Assembly: GCA_047777475.1 (NCBI GenBank)
Contig: JBKEET010000003.1
Span: 186,001-250,000 of the forward strand
Length of the DNA: 64,000 bases
From: Sutterella sp047777475
GTDB taxonomy: Bacteria; Pseudomonadota; Gammaproteobacteria; Burkholderiales; Burkholderiaceae_F
Direction of reading: 5' to 3'
Positions 11,123 to 21,403 of this stretch are shown here, in pieces (position 1 is the stretch's first letter; each line of letters begins with the position of its first letter). The position numbers and the translations under genes were made by a program. The notes under the pieces are model-generated. The model searched no databases, was not told where the DNA came from, and saw nothing but the letters and a program-made list of their open reading frames with translations.

Positions 11123-13649
11123 TCACTCGGCGCTTCCCTTCTTGGCCGCGGTGCGGCGCGCGGGCTTCTTGCGCCCTTCGGCGTCGGCGGCGCGGGGCTC
11201 GAACTCGAAGCCCACGGCACCCTTCGCCTTGAGGACGAGATAGGCCTTGAAGCTACGGTGGCTGCGCTTCGAAACGAAGCCCGAGAGCAGCGGCGTGCGC
11301 TTCTTCTCGAGCAGCTCCCGGATCTCCTCGGGCTTGATCTCGCGCGAGAGGATGCTGCGGCTCACGCGGGAACGTGCACTTCTTGTCGCCGCGCACGTTG
11401 TGCTCGCACTGGTAGGCGGTCGGCAGCGCCAGGACGCGGCCGCCGCACACCGGGCAGGTGCCCACCGTCTCGGCGTTCCGGACGTCTTCCTCGGCGGTCT
11501 CGGGGCGGCGCTCCTCCTCGCCGAAGTCGAACTGCATGCGCAGCTCGCCGTTCTCGTCCTTCTTGAGCACGAGCTCGGCCTCGAACGGGAAGCCGCGCTT
11601 GCTGATGAAGCCGGAGAGCGGGCCCACGCGGCCCTTGCTCAGCAGCTCCTCGACGTCGGCGGGCTCGAGCACGCGGCCCGACGGATGCTTGGTGATCGAG
11701 AAGCCGCACTTCGGGTTGGTGCAGGCGAAGCGCCGGTAGGTTTCCACCACCTCGCCGCCGCACACCGGGCAGGGCGCCTTGATGTGGATCGGGTTCTGGA
11801 TGGGCACGCTGTCGCCTTCGTAGCGCTTGGCCGCGTCGACGATGTTTTCCGTCATCGTGCGGATGTCGTGCATGAACTCGTCGCTCGGGGCCTTGCCCTC
11901 TTCGATCATGTGCAGCTTCTGCTCCCACTCGGCCGTGAGGCGCGGTTCGCTCAGCTCCGCGATCTTGAGGCCCTTGAGCAGGCTGATGAGCTGGAAGGCC
12001 TTGGCCGTCGGGTAGAGCGTGCCCTTCTCGCGGCGCATGTACTTCTGCTCGATCAGGCCTTCGATGATGGCCGCGCGCGTCGCGGCGGTGCCGAGTCCGT
12101 TGCCCATCGCGGCCTTGAGGTCGCGGTCCTCGAGCTTCTGGCCGGCCTTGCGCATGGCCGAGAGCAGCGTCGCTTCGTTGTAGCGCGGCGGCGGCGTGGT
12201 GCTCTTGGCGGAAACGACGACGTCCTCGGCGCTCACCTTCTCGCCCGGCCTGACGCGGGCGAGCTCGTTCTGGGCGTCCTCGGCGCTGCGGCCCTCGACC
12301 TCGAGCCAGCCGGCCGACACGAGCGTGCGGCCGGAGGTCTTGAAGCGGTGGGTGCCGACCGTCGTCGTGCGGTTGGTGACGTTGTACTTCGCGGGCGGGA
12401 TAGAACACCGCGAGGAAGCGGCGCACGACGGCGTCGAAGATCTTGCGCTCCGCGTCGGTGAGCGTCTTCGGGATCTGGCCCGTCGGGATCAGGGCGAAGT
12501 GGTCGGTGATCTTGCTGTTGTCGAAGACGCGCTTGTCGGGCTTGACCCAGCTGTTGGCGAGCACCTTGCCCGCAAGGCCGCGGTATTCGTCCGTGCCGTC
12601 GAGCACGCCGAGCGTCTCGCGCACCGTGGGCATGTAATCCTCGGGCAGCGTCACCGCTTCGGTTCGCGGATAGCTGAGCGCCTTGTGCTTTTCATAGAGC
12701 GCCTGGCAGATCGAGGCGGTGGTCTTGGCGGTGAAACCGAAGCGCCGGAAGGCGTAGCTCTGCAGCGTCACGAGGCTGAAAAGCTGCTGGGAGTAGACGG
12801 GGACGAGCTTCGTCGTCTCTTCGACCGTGCCCGTGCCGCCGCGGCACGCGTCGGCCACGGCGCGGGCCTTCTCCTCGCTCCAGAGGCGCTCGGGCTTGAA
12901 CTCGGGATGCTCCTCGTCCTTCTTGAAGTCCGGGTCCTGCCAAAGGCCCTCGTAGGTGCCGTCCTCGCAGCGGAAGCGCGCCGAGACTTCCCAGTAGTTC
13001 TTCGCCTTGAAGCCGTTGATCTCGTTTTCGCGGTCCACCACGATCGCGAGCGTGGGCGTCTGCACGCGGCCGACGGTCGTGAGGAAGAAGCCTCCGTCCT
13101 TGGAGTTGAAGGCCGTCATGGCGCGGGTGCCGTTGATGCCGACGAGCCAGTCGGCCTCGGAGCGGCAGCGCGCGGCCGCCTCGAGCGGCTTCATCTCCTC
13201 GTCGGAGCGCAGCTGCTTGAAGGCGTCGCAGATCGACTTGTTGGTCATCGACTGCAGCCACAGGCGGCGCACCGGCTTCTTGCACTTGCAGTACTGCATG
13301 ATGTAGCGGAAGATCAGCTCGCCCTCGCGCCCGGCATCGCAGGCGTTGATGACGTCGGTCACCTTGCGGCTCCTGAGCATTTTCGCGAGCGACTTGAGCT
13401 TGTCCTCGGACTGCTTGATGGGCTTGAGATCGAAGTACGGCGGCAGCACCGGCAGGTTCTTGAAGGTCCAGCGGCCGCGCTTGACGTCGAATTCCTCGGC
13501 GCGCTGATTTCGAGCAGATGGCCGACCGCGGAGCCGATGATCATGTCGTCGCGGACCCAGAAGTCGCCGTCGCGCTTGAATCCCTTGAGGGCGCGCGCAA
13601 TGGAGGCCGCCACGGAAGGCTTTTCTGCAATAACTAAAGAAAGTGACAT
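11123..13649 (-). CDS. topB: DNA topoisomerase III (frame broken three times)
   Basis: Type IA topoisomerase that passes single strands and decatenates DNA. The start at 13649 gives MSLSLVIAEKPSVAASIARA, the Toprim start. The active-site tyrosine motif is LSYPRTEAV, and two C-terminal zinc-ribbon-like CPVCGG repeats follow. Three breaks split the frame: one missing G near 13499, one extra G at 12397-12399 and one extra G at 11366-11368. After correction the junctions read LLEISAPEEFDVKRG, FYPPAKYNVTNRTT and CTFRVSRSILSREIK, and the product is about 842 residues. Three independent frame losses in an otherwise well-conserved gene point to consensus errors. Confidence 0.93.
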
Positions 13650-13860
13650 AGAGATTCGGAAAAGCCCGGCGCACAGACAATCCGCGGCGGGCTCGGAAAA
13701 ACGAAAAGGGTGCAGGGGTGTCCGATGACGGACACGCGCCTCTTTTTATAGATTAGCAACAATCGCGCAAGAGCATAACCCGTCTGCGCTCCCACCGTGA
13801 AGGGTGCGCCCGCTAAAATACGGTGCCGTTACGAGAGATCTGACAGAAAAGGATTTTGCC

Positions 13861-14396
13861 GTGGCAATTCTGCCCATCATTCAATACCCCGATCCCGTCC
13901 TCGCCGCCAAGGCCGAGCCGGTGACCGAATTCAACCGACGAGCACAAAGCTCGCGGCGACATGGCCGAGACGATGTACGCCGCGCCCGGCGTCGGCCTGG
14001 CCGCGCCGCAGGTCGGCGTCCTGAAGCGCCTTGTCGTGATCGACGTTTCGGACGACAAGAGCGACCTGCGCGTGCTCGTCAACCCGAAGATCACGTCGCA
14101 CACCGACACGCTCGAGGAGTGCGAGGAAGGCTGCCTCTCGCTCAAGGGGCTCTATGAAAAAGTGAAGCGCCCCGACGGGGTCACCGTCGCGGCGCAGGAC
14201 ACCGACGGCAACCCGATCGAGTTTGCCGCCACGGGGCTCCTTGCGGTGTGCTGCCAGCACGAGATCGACCACCGCGACGGCATCGTTTTCATCGACCACC
14301 TGAGCCGTCTCAAGAAACGCGCGCCATCACGAAGCTGCACAGATCCGCCGCAACGCCCGCAAGGAAGCCAAGGAAAAGGCGGAAAGAGCGGCCTAG
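13861..14396 (+). CDS. def: Peptide deformylase (frame broken)
   Basis: Removes the formyl group from nascent N-terminal Met, using a metal held by Cys and two His. The likely start is GTG 13861 after AAAAGG, giving VAILPIIQYPDPVLAAKAEP. All three motifs are present: GVGLAAPQ, EGCLS and HEIDH. One extra C at 13935-13936 breaks the N-terminal frame; corrected, it reads EFNDEHKAR before DMAETMYAAPG. A net +1 shift near 14320-14345 breaks the tail, which then reads QIRRNARKEAKEKAERAA to the TAG at 14394. Deformylase is normally essential, so errors rather than decay are likely. It lies upstream of fmt, with one opposite-strand gene between. Confidence 0.9.
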
Positions 14397-15286
14397 CGCT
14401 GCTGATCCCGGCAGTGCGCGGCGATGAGCCGCGCGTGCGGGATCCAGAGCTCGGGCGGCAGCTGGTGCCCGAGACCTTCGATCGGCACGAGCCTGGCGCC
14501 CGGGATGCGCTCGGCGAGCTCGCGGCCGGCCTTGAACGGCAGCAGCCGGTCGGCGATGCCGTGGACCACGACCGTGCGGGCGCGGATCTGCGGCAGCCTC
14601 GGCGAGCGGTTCCCGGCGGCGAGGATCGCCATCATCTGGCGGTAAACCGCGTTCTTGTCGCTCATGAGCGGGGCGAGCTTCACGCCCTCCTCAATTTCTT
14701 TCTCGGTCGTCGGATATTTCGGCCCGGCGACCATCGTGAGCGAATGCCGCGCATAGTCCTCGGCATCGCCTCCCTCGGGCGCGGGGCGCATCCAGAGGCG
14801 GATAAGGACGTCGAGGCGGCCGCGCCCCGTGGCGATGTTCCCCGAAGCGGTGGAAAAAAGCGACAGCGTCGCAATCCTGTCCGGCGCGGCGAGCGCGAGC
14901 TCCTGCGCGATCATGCCGCCCATCGAAAAGCCGACGGCATGGAACGCTCCGATGCCGAGCCGATCGGCGAGCGCGAGCGTGTCGCGCGCCATGTCGGCGA
15001 CGTCGTAGCCTGCGCTCACGCGCTTTCCGGCGTAGGCGGCCAGCGCCGACTCGAAGACCTGGGAAGCGGTCACGGCCGCCTCCGGGCACCGCGGGCTCCT
15101 TCCGCTGTCGCGGTTGTCGGGCACGATGACGCGGTAGCCGGCGCCGGTGAGCTCGCGGATCATCGGCTGCGGCCAGGCCGCGCCCGGCAGGCCGAGACCG
15201 ATGAGGAGGAAGATGGCGGGAGCGTCCTTCGCCCCGTAATCGCTGTAAGCCAGTTCAAGTGGTTTTTTTTCTGTTCCTTCAGGCAT
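14393..15286 (-). CDS. Alpha/beta-fold hydrolase
   Basis: A 297-residue serine hydrolase of unknown substrate. The oxyanion region is near LIGLGLPGAAWPQP. The nucleophile elbow is GFSMGG, the likely acid Asp is in HGIADRLLP, and the catalytic His is in EGLGHQLP. There is no signal peptide, so it is probably cytosolic. It is convergent with def, the two stop codons overlapping within CTAG, and divergent from fmt. It splits the usual def-fmt pair. Esterase, lactonase or other activities cannot be told apart from sequence alone. Confidence 0.88.
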   Translation of the reverse strand: MPEGTEKKPLELAYSDYGAKDAPAIFLLIGLGLPGAAWPQPMIRELTGAGYRVIVPDNRDSGRSPRCPEAAVTASQVFESALAAYAGKRVSAGYDVADMARDTLALADRLGIGAFHAVGFSMGGMIAQELALAAPDRIATLSLFSTASGNIATGRGRLDVLIRLWMRPAPEGGDAEDYARHSLTMVAGPKYPTTEKEIEEGVKLAPLMSDKNAVYRQMMAILAAGNRSPRLPQIRARTVVVHGIADRLLPFKAGRELAERIPGARLVPIEGLGHQLPPELWIPHARLIAAHCRDQQR

Positions 15287-15389
15287 TCCGTAGACCTCCG
15301 CCCTTTCCTGTCCGCAGGCAAAGTACCTTACACTAATGGCATCTTAGCTTAACCGCCGGAGCATACTGACGCTCCAAAAGTACAGTCTC

Positions 15390-16349
15390 ATGAGAATTAT
15401 TTTTGCGGGAACGCCCGATTTCGCCGCCGCAGCCCTGAAGCGCCTTATCGAAGAAGGGCATGACATTGCCATGGTTCTATCGCAGCCGGACCGCCGCAGC
15501 GGCCGCGGCATGAAGCTCACCGCCTCGCCCGTGAAGACGCTCGCCCTCGAGCACGGCCTGCCCGTCATGACGCCGCTCACGCTGAGCGCGAAGAAAGCGC
15601 CCGAGGAAGCGCCGAAGATCTGGGCCGAGCTCAAGGCCCTCGGCGCCGACGTGCTCGTCGTGGCCGCCTACGGCCTCATCCTTCCCGAGGCGGTCCTCAA
15701 CTGCGCCAAGGGCATCGGCCGAAACGGAGACCTGCGCGCCGTCAACATCCACGGCAGCCTGCTGCCGCGCTGGCGCGGCGCCGCGCCCGTGGCGCGCGCC
15801 ATCGAGGCGGGCGACGCGGAAACGGGCGTCACGCTCATGAAGATGGAAAAGGGCCTCGACACGGGCCCCATGATCTGCGTGAGGAAGACGCCGATCCTCC
15901 CCGAGGACACCAGCGACACCCTGATGAAGCGGCTCGCCGAAATCGGCGCCGACCTGACGGCCGAGGCGCTCAGGCACCCCGGCGAGCTCACCGCGCAGCC
16001 GCAGCCCGAAGAAGGCGCCACCTACGCCGAAAAGCTCCTGAAGAGCGAGGCGCCGATCGATTTCTCGCTTCCCGCCGAGGCGCTCGTGCACCGCATCCAC
16101 GCGTTCAACCCCTTCCCGGGCAGCACGTTTGAGCACGGCGGCGTCACCGTCAAGATCTGGAACGCCCGCTCCGCCGAAGGGAGCGGCTCTCCCGGCGAGG
16201 TGCTCGAAGCGGCGCACGGCAGGCTTGTCATTGCCTGCGGCAGCGGCGCCCTCGAAGCGCTCGTGCTGCAGAAGCCCGGCAAGCCGCGCATGGACGCGGG
16301 CCCGTTCCTGCAGAGCATGCCCTTTAAAGCGGGAGAAGTGCTCAAATGA
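15390..16349 (+). CDS. fmt: Methionyl-tRNA formyltransferase
   Basis: Transfers a formyl group from 10-formyl-THF to Met-tRNAi for initiation. It has 319 residues. Seen are FAGTPDF (5-11), GRGMKLTASPVK (38-49, the tRNA-acceptor loop), the catalytic NIHGS (119-123) with SLLPRWRG, and Asp in KGLDTG (about 157). The C-terminal OB-like domain follows. The start has only a weak ribosome site. The stop overlaps the rsmB start as ATGA, so the two are translationally coupled. It heads a seven-gene plus-strand operon. Confidence 0.97.
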   Translation: MRIIFAGTPDFAAAALKRLIEEGHDIAMVLSQPDRRSGRGMKLTASPVKTLALEHGLPVMTPLTLSAKKAPEEAPKIWAELKALGADVLVVAAYGLILPEAVLNCAKGIGRNGDLRAVNIHGSLLPRWRGAAPVARAIEAGDAETGVTLMKMEKGLDTGPMICVRKTPILPEDTSDTLMKRLAEIGADLTAEALRHPGELTAQPQPEEGATYAEKLLKSEAPIDFSLPAEALVHRIHAFNPFPGSTFEHGGVTVKIWNARSAEGSGSPGEVLEAAHGRLVIACGSGALEALVLQKPGKPRMDAGPFLQSMPFKAGEVLK

Positions 16350-17683
16350 CGGCAGAAAGCGTGAAAAGTGCGCCGCTTTCGCAGATTTTCGCGGCCCTCG
16401 AGAGCGCGCGCACCGAACTCCGCGGGGGCGCCTCGCTCAACACCGTCGTGCGCCCCGCGCTTGAGAAGCTGCCCGCTGCGGCGCGGCCCGCCGCGCAGGC
16501 GGTGCTCTACGAGTGCTCGCGGCGCACGGCCCTTCTTGCGGCCGTCGTGCCGCAGCTCTGCGCCAAGCGCCCGCACGCCGACGTGCTCTCCCTGATCGAA
16601 GAAGCGATCGCCGCCCTTCTGATGGGGCGCCGCTCCGACTACGCCGTGGTGAGCGAGGCGGTCAACGCCGCGAGGCTGCGCTCCTCCACGGAGCGCGCCG
16701 CCGGCTTCGTCAACGCGGTGCTGCGGCGCTTCCTGCGCGAAAAGGACGCCCTCCTCGCGCAGGCGATGAAAAGCGAGACGGTGCGCTTCAACGCGCCCGC
16801 CTGGTGGATCGCCCAGATGAAGGCCGCCTGGCCCGCAGAAGCGGAGCGCTTCATGGCGCTCGCCGCCAAGCACCCGCCGCTGACGCTGCGCGTCAACACG
16901 GCCAGGGTCGGCATCGAGGACTACCGCAGGGCGCTCGAAGCGGCCGGCATCGCGTGCCGCCGCACGGGCGAAGAGGCGCTCACGCTCGAAAAGCCGCTTC
17001 CCGTCGAGAAAATCCCGGGGTTCGGGATGGGGCTCTGCTCCGTCCAGGACGCGGGCACGCAGCTCGCGGCCCACTTCCTGCCGCTTAAAAAGGGCGACCG
17101 CGTGCTCGACGCCTGCGCGGCGCCGGGCGGCAAGACCGCGCACCTGCTCGAGCGCAACCCCGGCATCAGCATGACGGCGCTCGAGATCGATGCCTCGCGC
17201 ACGGAAAAAATCCGCGCCACGCTCAGGCGCCTCGGCCTGCGCGCCGAGGTCCGCACGGCGGACGCCTCGAAGCCCGAGGGGTGGTGGGACGGCCGGCCGT
17301 TCGACGCCATCCTGCTCGACGCGCCCTGCACGGCGAGCGGCGTGACGCGCCGCCAGCCCGACACGCCCTGGGTGCGCCGCGCGGACGACATCCGCCATCT
17401 TGCGGCCGCGCAGAAGGCTCTTTTGCAAAATTTATGGCCTCTTCTCGCAAAACGGGGGAAAATGCTCTATGTGACGTGCTCCGTTTTCCCCGAGGAAGGC
17501 TCCGGGCAGATTGCCTCGTTTCTCAAGGAAACGCCCGATGCCGCGCTCAGTGCGCTGGCGCCGGGCCTCGGCGGCTCGCTCACGCTGCTGCCCGAAGACA
17601 AGCCGGAGTACAGGCCCGGCACGCTCATCCCGAGCGTGCACGACGGCTTTTTCTACGCGCTGCTCGAGAAAATTGGGGACTGA
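16346..17683 (+). CDS. rsmB: 16S rRNA m5C967 methyltransferase RsmB
   Basis: Methylates cytosine 967 of 16S rRNA with SAM. The 445-residue protein has an N-terminal NusB-like domain (about 1-140). The Rossmann domain carries VLDACAAPGGKTAHLLE (253-269), the conserved DAPC (325-328) and the catalytic Cys in VTCS (378). It overlaps fmt by four bases and is followed 4-10 bases later by the DUF4390 gene. Confidence 0.97.
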   Translation: MTAESVKSAPLSQIFAALESARTELRGGASLNTVVRPALEKLPAAARPAAQAVLYECSRRTALLAAVVPQLCAKRPHADVLSLIEEAIAALLMGRRSDYAVVSEAVNAARLRSSTERAAGFVNAVLRRFLREKDALLAQAMKSETVRFNAPAWWIAQMKAAWPAEAERFMALAAKHPPLTLRVNTARVGIEDYRRALEAAGIACRRTGEEALTLEKPLPVEKIPGFGMGLCSVQDAGTQLAAHFLPLKKGDRVLDACAAPGGKTAHLLERNPGISMTALEIDASRTEKIRATLRRLGLRAEVRTADASKPEGWWDGRPFDAILLDAPCTASGVTRRQPDTPWVRRADDIRHLAAAQKALLQNLWPLLAKRGKMLYVTCSVFPEEGSGQIASFLKETPDAALSALAPGLGGSLTLLPEDKPEYRPGTLIPSVHDGFFYALLEKIGD

Positions 17684-17693
17684 CTGAGTGACC

Positions 17694-18305
17694 ATGATGA
17701 AACCCGACCGCCGCCGCTTCCTGCAGGGTGCGCTTGCCGCCCTCCTTGCGGGCGTCCTGCCGTGCTGGACGCCCGCGGGCTCGGCACGCGCCGAAGAAGC
17801 CACGCTGATGCGCGCGGCGCTCACGCTCGACGAGCCGGGCGAGCGCTCCGGTCTCTTTCTCTCCGCATCCTTCGAATTCGACATGCCGCAGCCCCTCCTT
17901 GAGGCGCTGCACCGCGGCATCCCGCTTTATTTCGTGCACGAGTTCCGCCTCACGAAGGACCGTTGGTACTGGTTCGACAAGGAAAAGATCAGCCGGAGCT
18001 TCCTGACGAGGCTCTCGTTCGATCCGCTCACGCTGCGCTACCGCCTCTCCTACGACGGCCTCTCCTACAGCTTCGACAAGCTCGAGCAGGTGCTCCCCTT
18101 CGTCAAGACCGTGCGCCGCTGGCGCGTCGGCCCCGCCGACGCGATCAAGAGCGCCGACGACTACCACGCCGAAGTGCGCTTCTACCTCGACACCGACAAG
18201 CTGCCCAAGCCGATGCAGGTCGTCAACACCGGCCGCAACGACTGGACGATCGCGAGCGACTGGACCGGCGTGCCCATCACTCCCGACGTGGTGGTGTCGC
18301 AGTAA
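17694..18305 (+). CDS. DUF4390 domain protein, exported
   Basis: About 203 residues with an N-terminal DRRRFLQGALAALLAG segment that looks like a twin-arginine signal, so export is likely. The rest (FDMPQPLLEALHRGIPLYF, LTKDRWYWFDKE) matches the DUF4390 family, which in Burkholderiales sits next to the NtrY-type kinase. Its role is unknown; the fixed position suggests a part in sensing by the kinase encoded next. The start could be GTG 17688, ATG 17694 or ATG 17697. Confidence 0.85.
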   Translation: MMKPDRRRFLQGALAALLAGVLPCWTPAGSARAEEATLMRAALTLDEPGERSGLFLSASFEFDMPQPLLEALHRGIPLYFVHEFRLTKDRWYWFDKEKISRSFLTRLSFDPLTLRYRLSYDGLSYSFDKLEQVLPFVKTVRRWRVGPADAIKSADDYHAEVRFYLDTDKLPKPMQVVNTGRNDWTIASDWTGVPITPDVVVSQ

Positions 18306-18319
18306 ACGCGGAGTCGATG

Positions 18320-20581
18320 ATGTCACGCTGGCTGCGCTTCAGCATTATCTTCGGATCGGCCTTCGGCGCCCTGGCCCTCATCGGACTGACGATCAGCCTT
18401 TCCGAGCCGCGCTTCTTCGACCGCTATTTCCCGGCCCTGCTGGTCATCAACGGCGCCGTCGCGCTCGTTCTCCTCGTCATCGTCGCGGCGATGGTTTTCC
18501 GGCTCTGGCGCCGCTACCGCGCGCGCCAGTACGGCTCGCGCATGGCCGCCAAGATGGCGCTCGTGACCGCGCTCATCGCCGTCATTCCGACGGCGGCCGT
18601 CTACGGCATCTCGGCGGCGTTCCTCAGCCGCTCCTACGACGCCAGCGCCAACGCGCGCGTCGAGGCCGCGCTCGACGCGGGCGTGAGCGTCACGCAGGAA
18701 GCGCTGGCGCGCCAGCAGAAGGCCACGCAGGAGCTTTCCGAATCCTTTGCGCGCTCGCTCGAGGGCACGCCCAACTCGCAGATGCTGCGCGCCCTCATGA
18801 AGCTGCTCGAGGACCAGCCCGGCACCGAGGCGCTGGTGATGACCGGCAACGGCGCGGCCGTGGCCGCGGCGGGCTCCAAGATCAACGTGCTCGTCCCCGA
18901 CCTGCCTTCGCTCATGCAGCTCAAGACCGCGCAGACCGCCGGCATCTACAGCACGGTCGACGGCGACCCGCTCCAGGTGAGCAAGGACGGCGGCGGAACG
19001 AGCTCGAGCAACCTGCGGGTGCGCGTCATCGTGCCGATTCCCTCGCTCCACGCCGCGGCGCCGATGCAGGGACTTCTCCCGTCCGAGGACTCGCAGCCGC
19101 TCTACCTGCAGCTGACGCAGCCCGTCGAGGAAACGGTCGCGCAGCACGCCGCGAAGCTCGTCGACGGCTACCTCGAATACCAGCGCATCGCCTACAGCCG
19201 CAGTTCCATGCTCAAGCTCTACGTGCTCACGCTGACGCTCGCCCTGCTCCTTGCGCTCTTTTCGAGCATCGTCGCCTCGCTCTCCTTTGCCAAGCGCACG
19301 ATTGCCCCCGTGCTGCAGCTTGAAAAAGGCACCAAGCGCGTCGCCACGGGCGACTTCATGCCGATCAAGGAATTCAGGGGCAGCAACGAGATCAACGTGC
19401 TCACGCGCTCCTTCAACGCCATGATCAAGGACGTCTCGGAAACCCGCCGCAGCCTCGAGAGCCAGCGTTTCCAGGCCGAGCAGGCGCAGGCCTTCCTCGA
19501 GCGCGTGCTGAGCAACATTTCCTCGGGCGTCGTCGTGATCGACCGCTGGTTCACGGTCGTGAGCGCCAACGAGGCCGCGCAGCGCATCATGGGCGAAATG
19601 CCGACGGCGGTCGGCTCTTCGCTGCGGACCACGCTGCCGGAGCTTGCCGCCGCGCTTGAAGAGCGGCTGCACCAGGCGAGCGAGACCGCCGCGAACTCGC
19701 CGCTCGAATTCGAGCTCCACAAGGGCGAGGAAAGCGTGCCGCTTTACATCCGCAGCACGCCGATGGCGCTCGGCGCGCAGACGGGCTTCGTGCTCGTCTT
19801 CGACGACGTCACGCAGATGATCAAGGCGCAGAAGGCGACGGCCTGGGGCGAGGTGGCCCGGCGGCTCGCGCACGAGATCAAGAACCCGCTGACGCCGATC
19901 CGCCTGGCGGCCGAGCGCCTCGAATGGAAGCTCTCCGGCAAGCTCACCGACGAGAAGGACCTGGCGATGCTGCACAAGACCATCGCCACGATCGTCACGC
20001 AGGTCGACGCGCTCAAGATGATGGTCAACGATTTCAGGGAATACGCCAAGCTTCCCGAAGCGCAGCTCCGGCCGATGTCGCTCAATGCGTTCCTCGTCGA
20101 GGAGACCGGGCTCTACCGCGACGCCGGCCAAAAGGTCGAACTGTCGCTTTCGGACGATATTCCGCCGATCGACGCCGACCCGCGGCAGCTCCGCCAGGTC
20201 CTGCACAACCTTGTTTCCAACAGCGTCGAGGCGGGCGTCGAAGGCAAGCCCGTCGTCGTTTCGATCCGCACGGAACCCCTGCACTCGAAGTATCATGCCG
20301 AGGAAACAAGCGCTGTTAAACTCACCGTAGAAGACAACGGATCGGGCTTCAGCGACAAGATCCTGCGCTCGGCCTTCGAGCCCTATATCACGACCAAGCC
20401 CACCGGCTCCGGCCTCGGACTGCCGATGGTGAAAAAGATACTCGATGAGCACGGCGCCGAGATCACGCTGAGCAATGCGGCCGACCCCGCCACGGGCGCC
20501 GTGACCGGCGCACGCGTCGAAATTGTTTTCAAGGCTTCCCGCGCCCGCAGGGCGGGGACGCCGGAGCAACTGACTGATTAA
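18320..20581 (+). CDS. ntrY: NtrY-type membrane sensor histidine kinase
   Basis: Membrane kinase that phosphorylates the response regulator encoded next. In order along about 753 residues: two N-terminal membrane helices, a further helix before an extracytoplasmic stretch, another helix near residue 300, a HAMP linker, a PAS domain (VLSNISSGVVVIDRW), the HisKA H-box RLAHEIKNPL (His about 518), and the HATPase N, G1 and G2 boxes (NSVEAG, DNGSGF, GSGLGLPM). GCGGAG precedes the two adjacent ATGs (18317, 18320); spacing favours the second. The signal is unknown. NtrY homologues respond to nitrogen or redox state, but that is not shown here. Confidence 0.92.
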   Translation: MSRWLRFSIIFGSAFGALALIGLTISLSEPRFFDRYFPALLVINGAVALVLLVIVAAMVFRLWRRYRARQYGSRMAAKMALVTALIAVIPTAAVYGISAAFLSRSYDASANARVEAALDAGVSVTQEALARQQKATQELSESFARSLEGTPNSQMLRALMKLLEDQPGTEALVMTGNGAAVAAAGSKINVLVPDLPSLMQLKTAQTAGIYSTVDGDPLQVSKDGGGTSSSNLRVRVIVPIPSLHAAAPMQGLLPSEDSQPLYLQLTQPVEETVAQHAAKLVDGYLEYQRIAYSRSSMLKLYVLTLTLALLLALFSSIVASLSFAKRTIAPVLQLEKGTKRVATGDFMPIKEFRGSNEINVLTRSFNAMIKDVSETRRSLESQRFQAEQAQAFLERVLSNISSGVVVIDRWFTVVSANEAAQRIMGEMPTAVGSSLRTTLPELAAALEERLHQASETAANSPLEFELHKGEESVPLYIRSTPMALGAQTGFVLVFDDVTQMIKAQKATAWGEVARRLAHEIKNPLTPIRLAAERLEWKLSGKLTDEKDLAMLHKTIATIVTQVDALKMMVNDFREYAKLPEAQLRPMSLNAFLVEETGLYRDAGQKVELSLSDDIPPIDADPRQLRQVLHNLVSNSVEAGVEGKPVVVSIRTEPLHSKYHAEETSAVKLTVEDNGSGFSDKILRSAFEPYITTKPTGSGLGLPMVKKILDEHGAEITLSNAADPATGAVTGARVEIVFKASRARRAGTPEQLTD

Positions 20582-20593
20582 AGCAGAGAGACT

Positions 20594-21397
20594 ATGACAC
20601 GAATCCTGATTGTTGACGATGAATTCGGCATCCGCGACCTGCTTTCCGACATTCTGGAAGACGAAGGCTACGACGTGCAGACCGCGGAAGACGCGGCGCA
20701 CGCGCGCGACCTCGTCAAGCGCATGAGCTTCGATCTGATTCTGCTCGACATCTGGATGCCCGACACGGACGGCATCACGCTGCTCAAGGAATGGGGCTCG
20801 GCGCATGCGATCAACTGCCCCGTGGTGATGATGTCGGGCCACGGCACGATCGAAACCGCCATGGAGGCGACGCGCTACGGCGCCATCGACTTCCTCGAGA
20901 AGCCGATCGCCCTGCAGAAGCTCCTCACCACGTGCCGCAACGTCATCGAGGAATGGCGCACGCAGCACCAGAACGGCGCCGCCCAGGGCGCCCAGGCCTC
21001 CGGCCAGCCCGTCCGCCGGCCCCCTGCCGCGGGCGGCCTGCAGCCGCAGGTGAGCGTCTCCGCCGACGGCAGCTACTGCCGCGTCAGCGGCACGGTGCCC
21101 GTCCCCAACCCGTCCGGGAAGCTGCCCGCCGTCGAGGTGACCGACCTCGGCATCGTGCTCGATTTCAACCGGGGGCTGCGCGATCTCAGGGACGATTTCG
21201 AGCGCGCCTACCTCACGCGCGTGCTCAAGCTCGAAGGCGGCTCCATCGCCGCCCTGGCCAAGCATGCCAACGTCGAGCGCACGCACCTCTACCGTAAGCT
21301 GCGCAACCTCGGCCTTGACGTGAGCGAGCTCACGCAGGGCGACGGCTCGGCCCTGCCGGTCTACGGCCGCAGCGGCGGCTCCGCATCCAACGCCTGA
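20594..21397 (+). CDS. NtrX-like response regulator lacking the AAA+ domain
   Basis: A 267-residue regulator, the partner of the kinase 12 bases upstream. The receiver domain (1 to about 120) has acidic residues D8/D9, phospho-acceptor D52, the conserved Ser in MMSGHG and Lys in EKP. A Pro/Ala/Gly-rich linker and a short conserved segment follow, then a Fis-type helix-turn-helix (GGSIAALAKHANVERTHLY). Canonical NtrX has a central sigma-54 AAA+ ATPase with GAFTGA; this one has none. It should therefore act as an ordinary DNA-binding regulator, not a sigma-54 activator. Confidence 0.9.
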   Translation: MTRILIVDDEFGIRDLLSDILEDEGYDVQTAEDAAHARDLVKRMSFDLILLDIWMPDTDGITLLKEWGSAHAINCPVVMMSGHGTIETAMEATRYGAIDFLEKPIALQKLLTTCRNVIEEWRTQHQNGAAQGAQASGQPVRRPPAAGGLQPQVSVSADGSYCRVSGTVPVPNPSGKLPAVEVTDLGIVLDFNRGLRDLRDDFERAYLTRVLKLEGGSIAALAKHANVERTHLYRKLRNLGLDVSELTQGDGSALPVYGRSGGSASNA

Positions 21398-21403
21398 GGC
21401 CCT

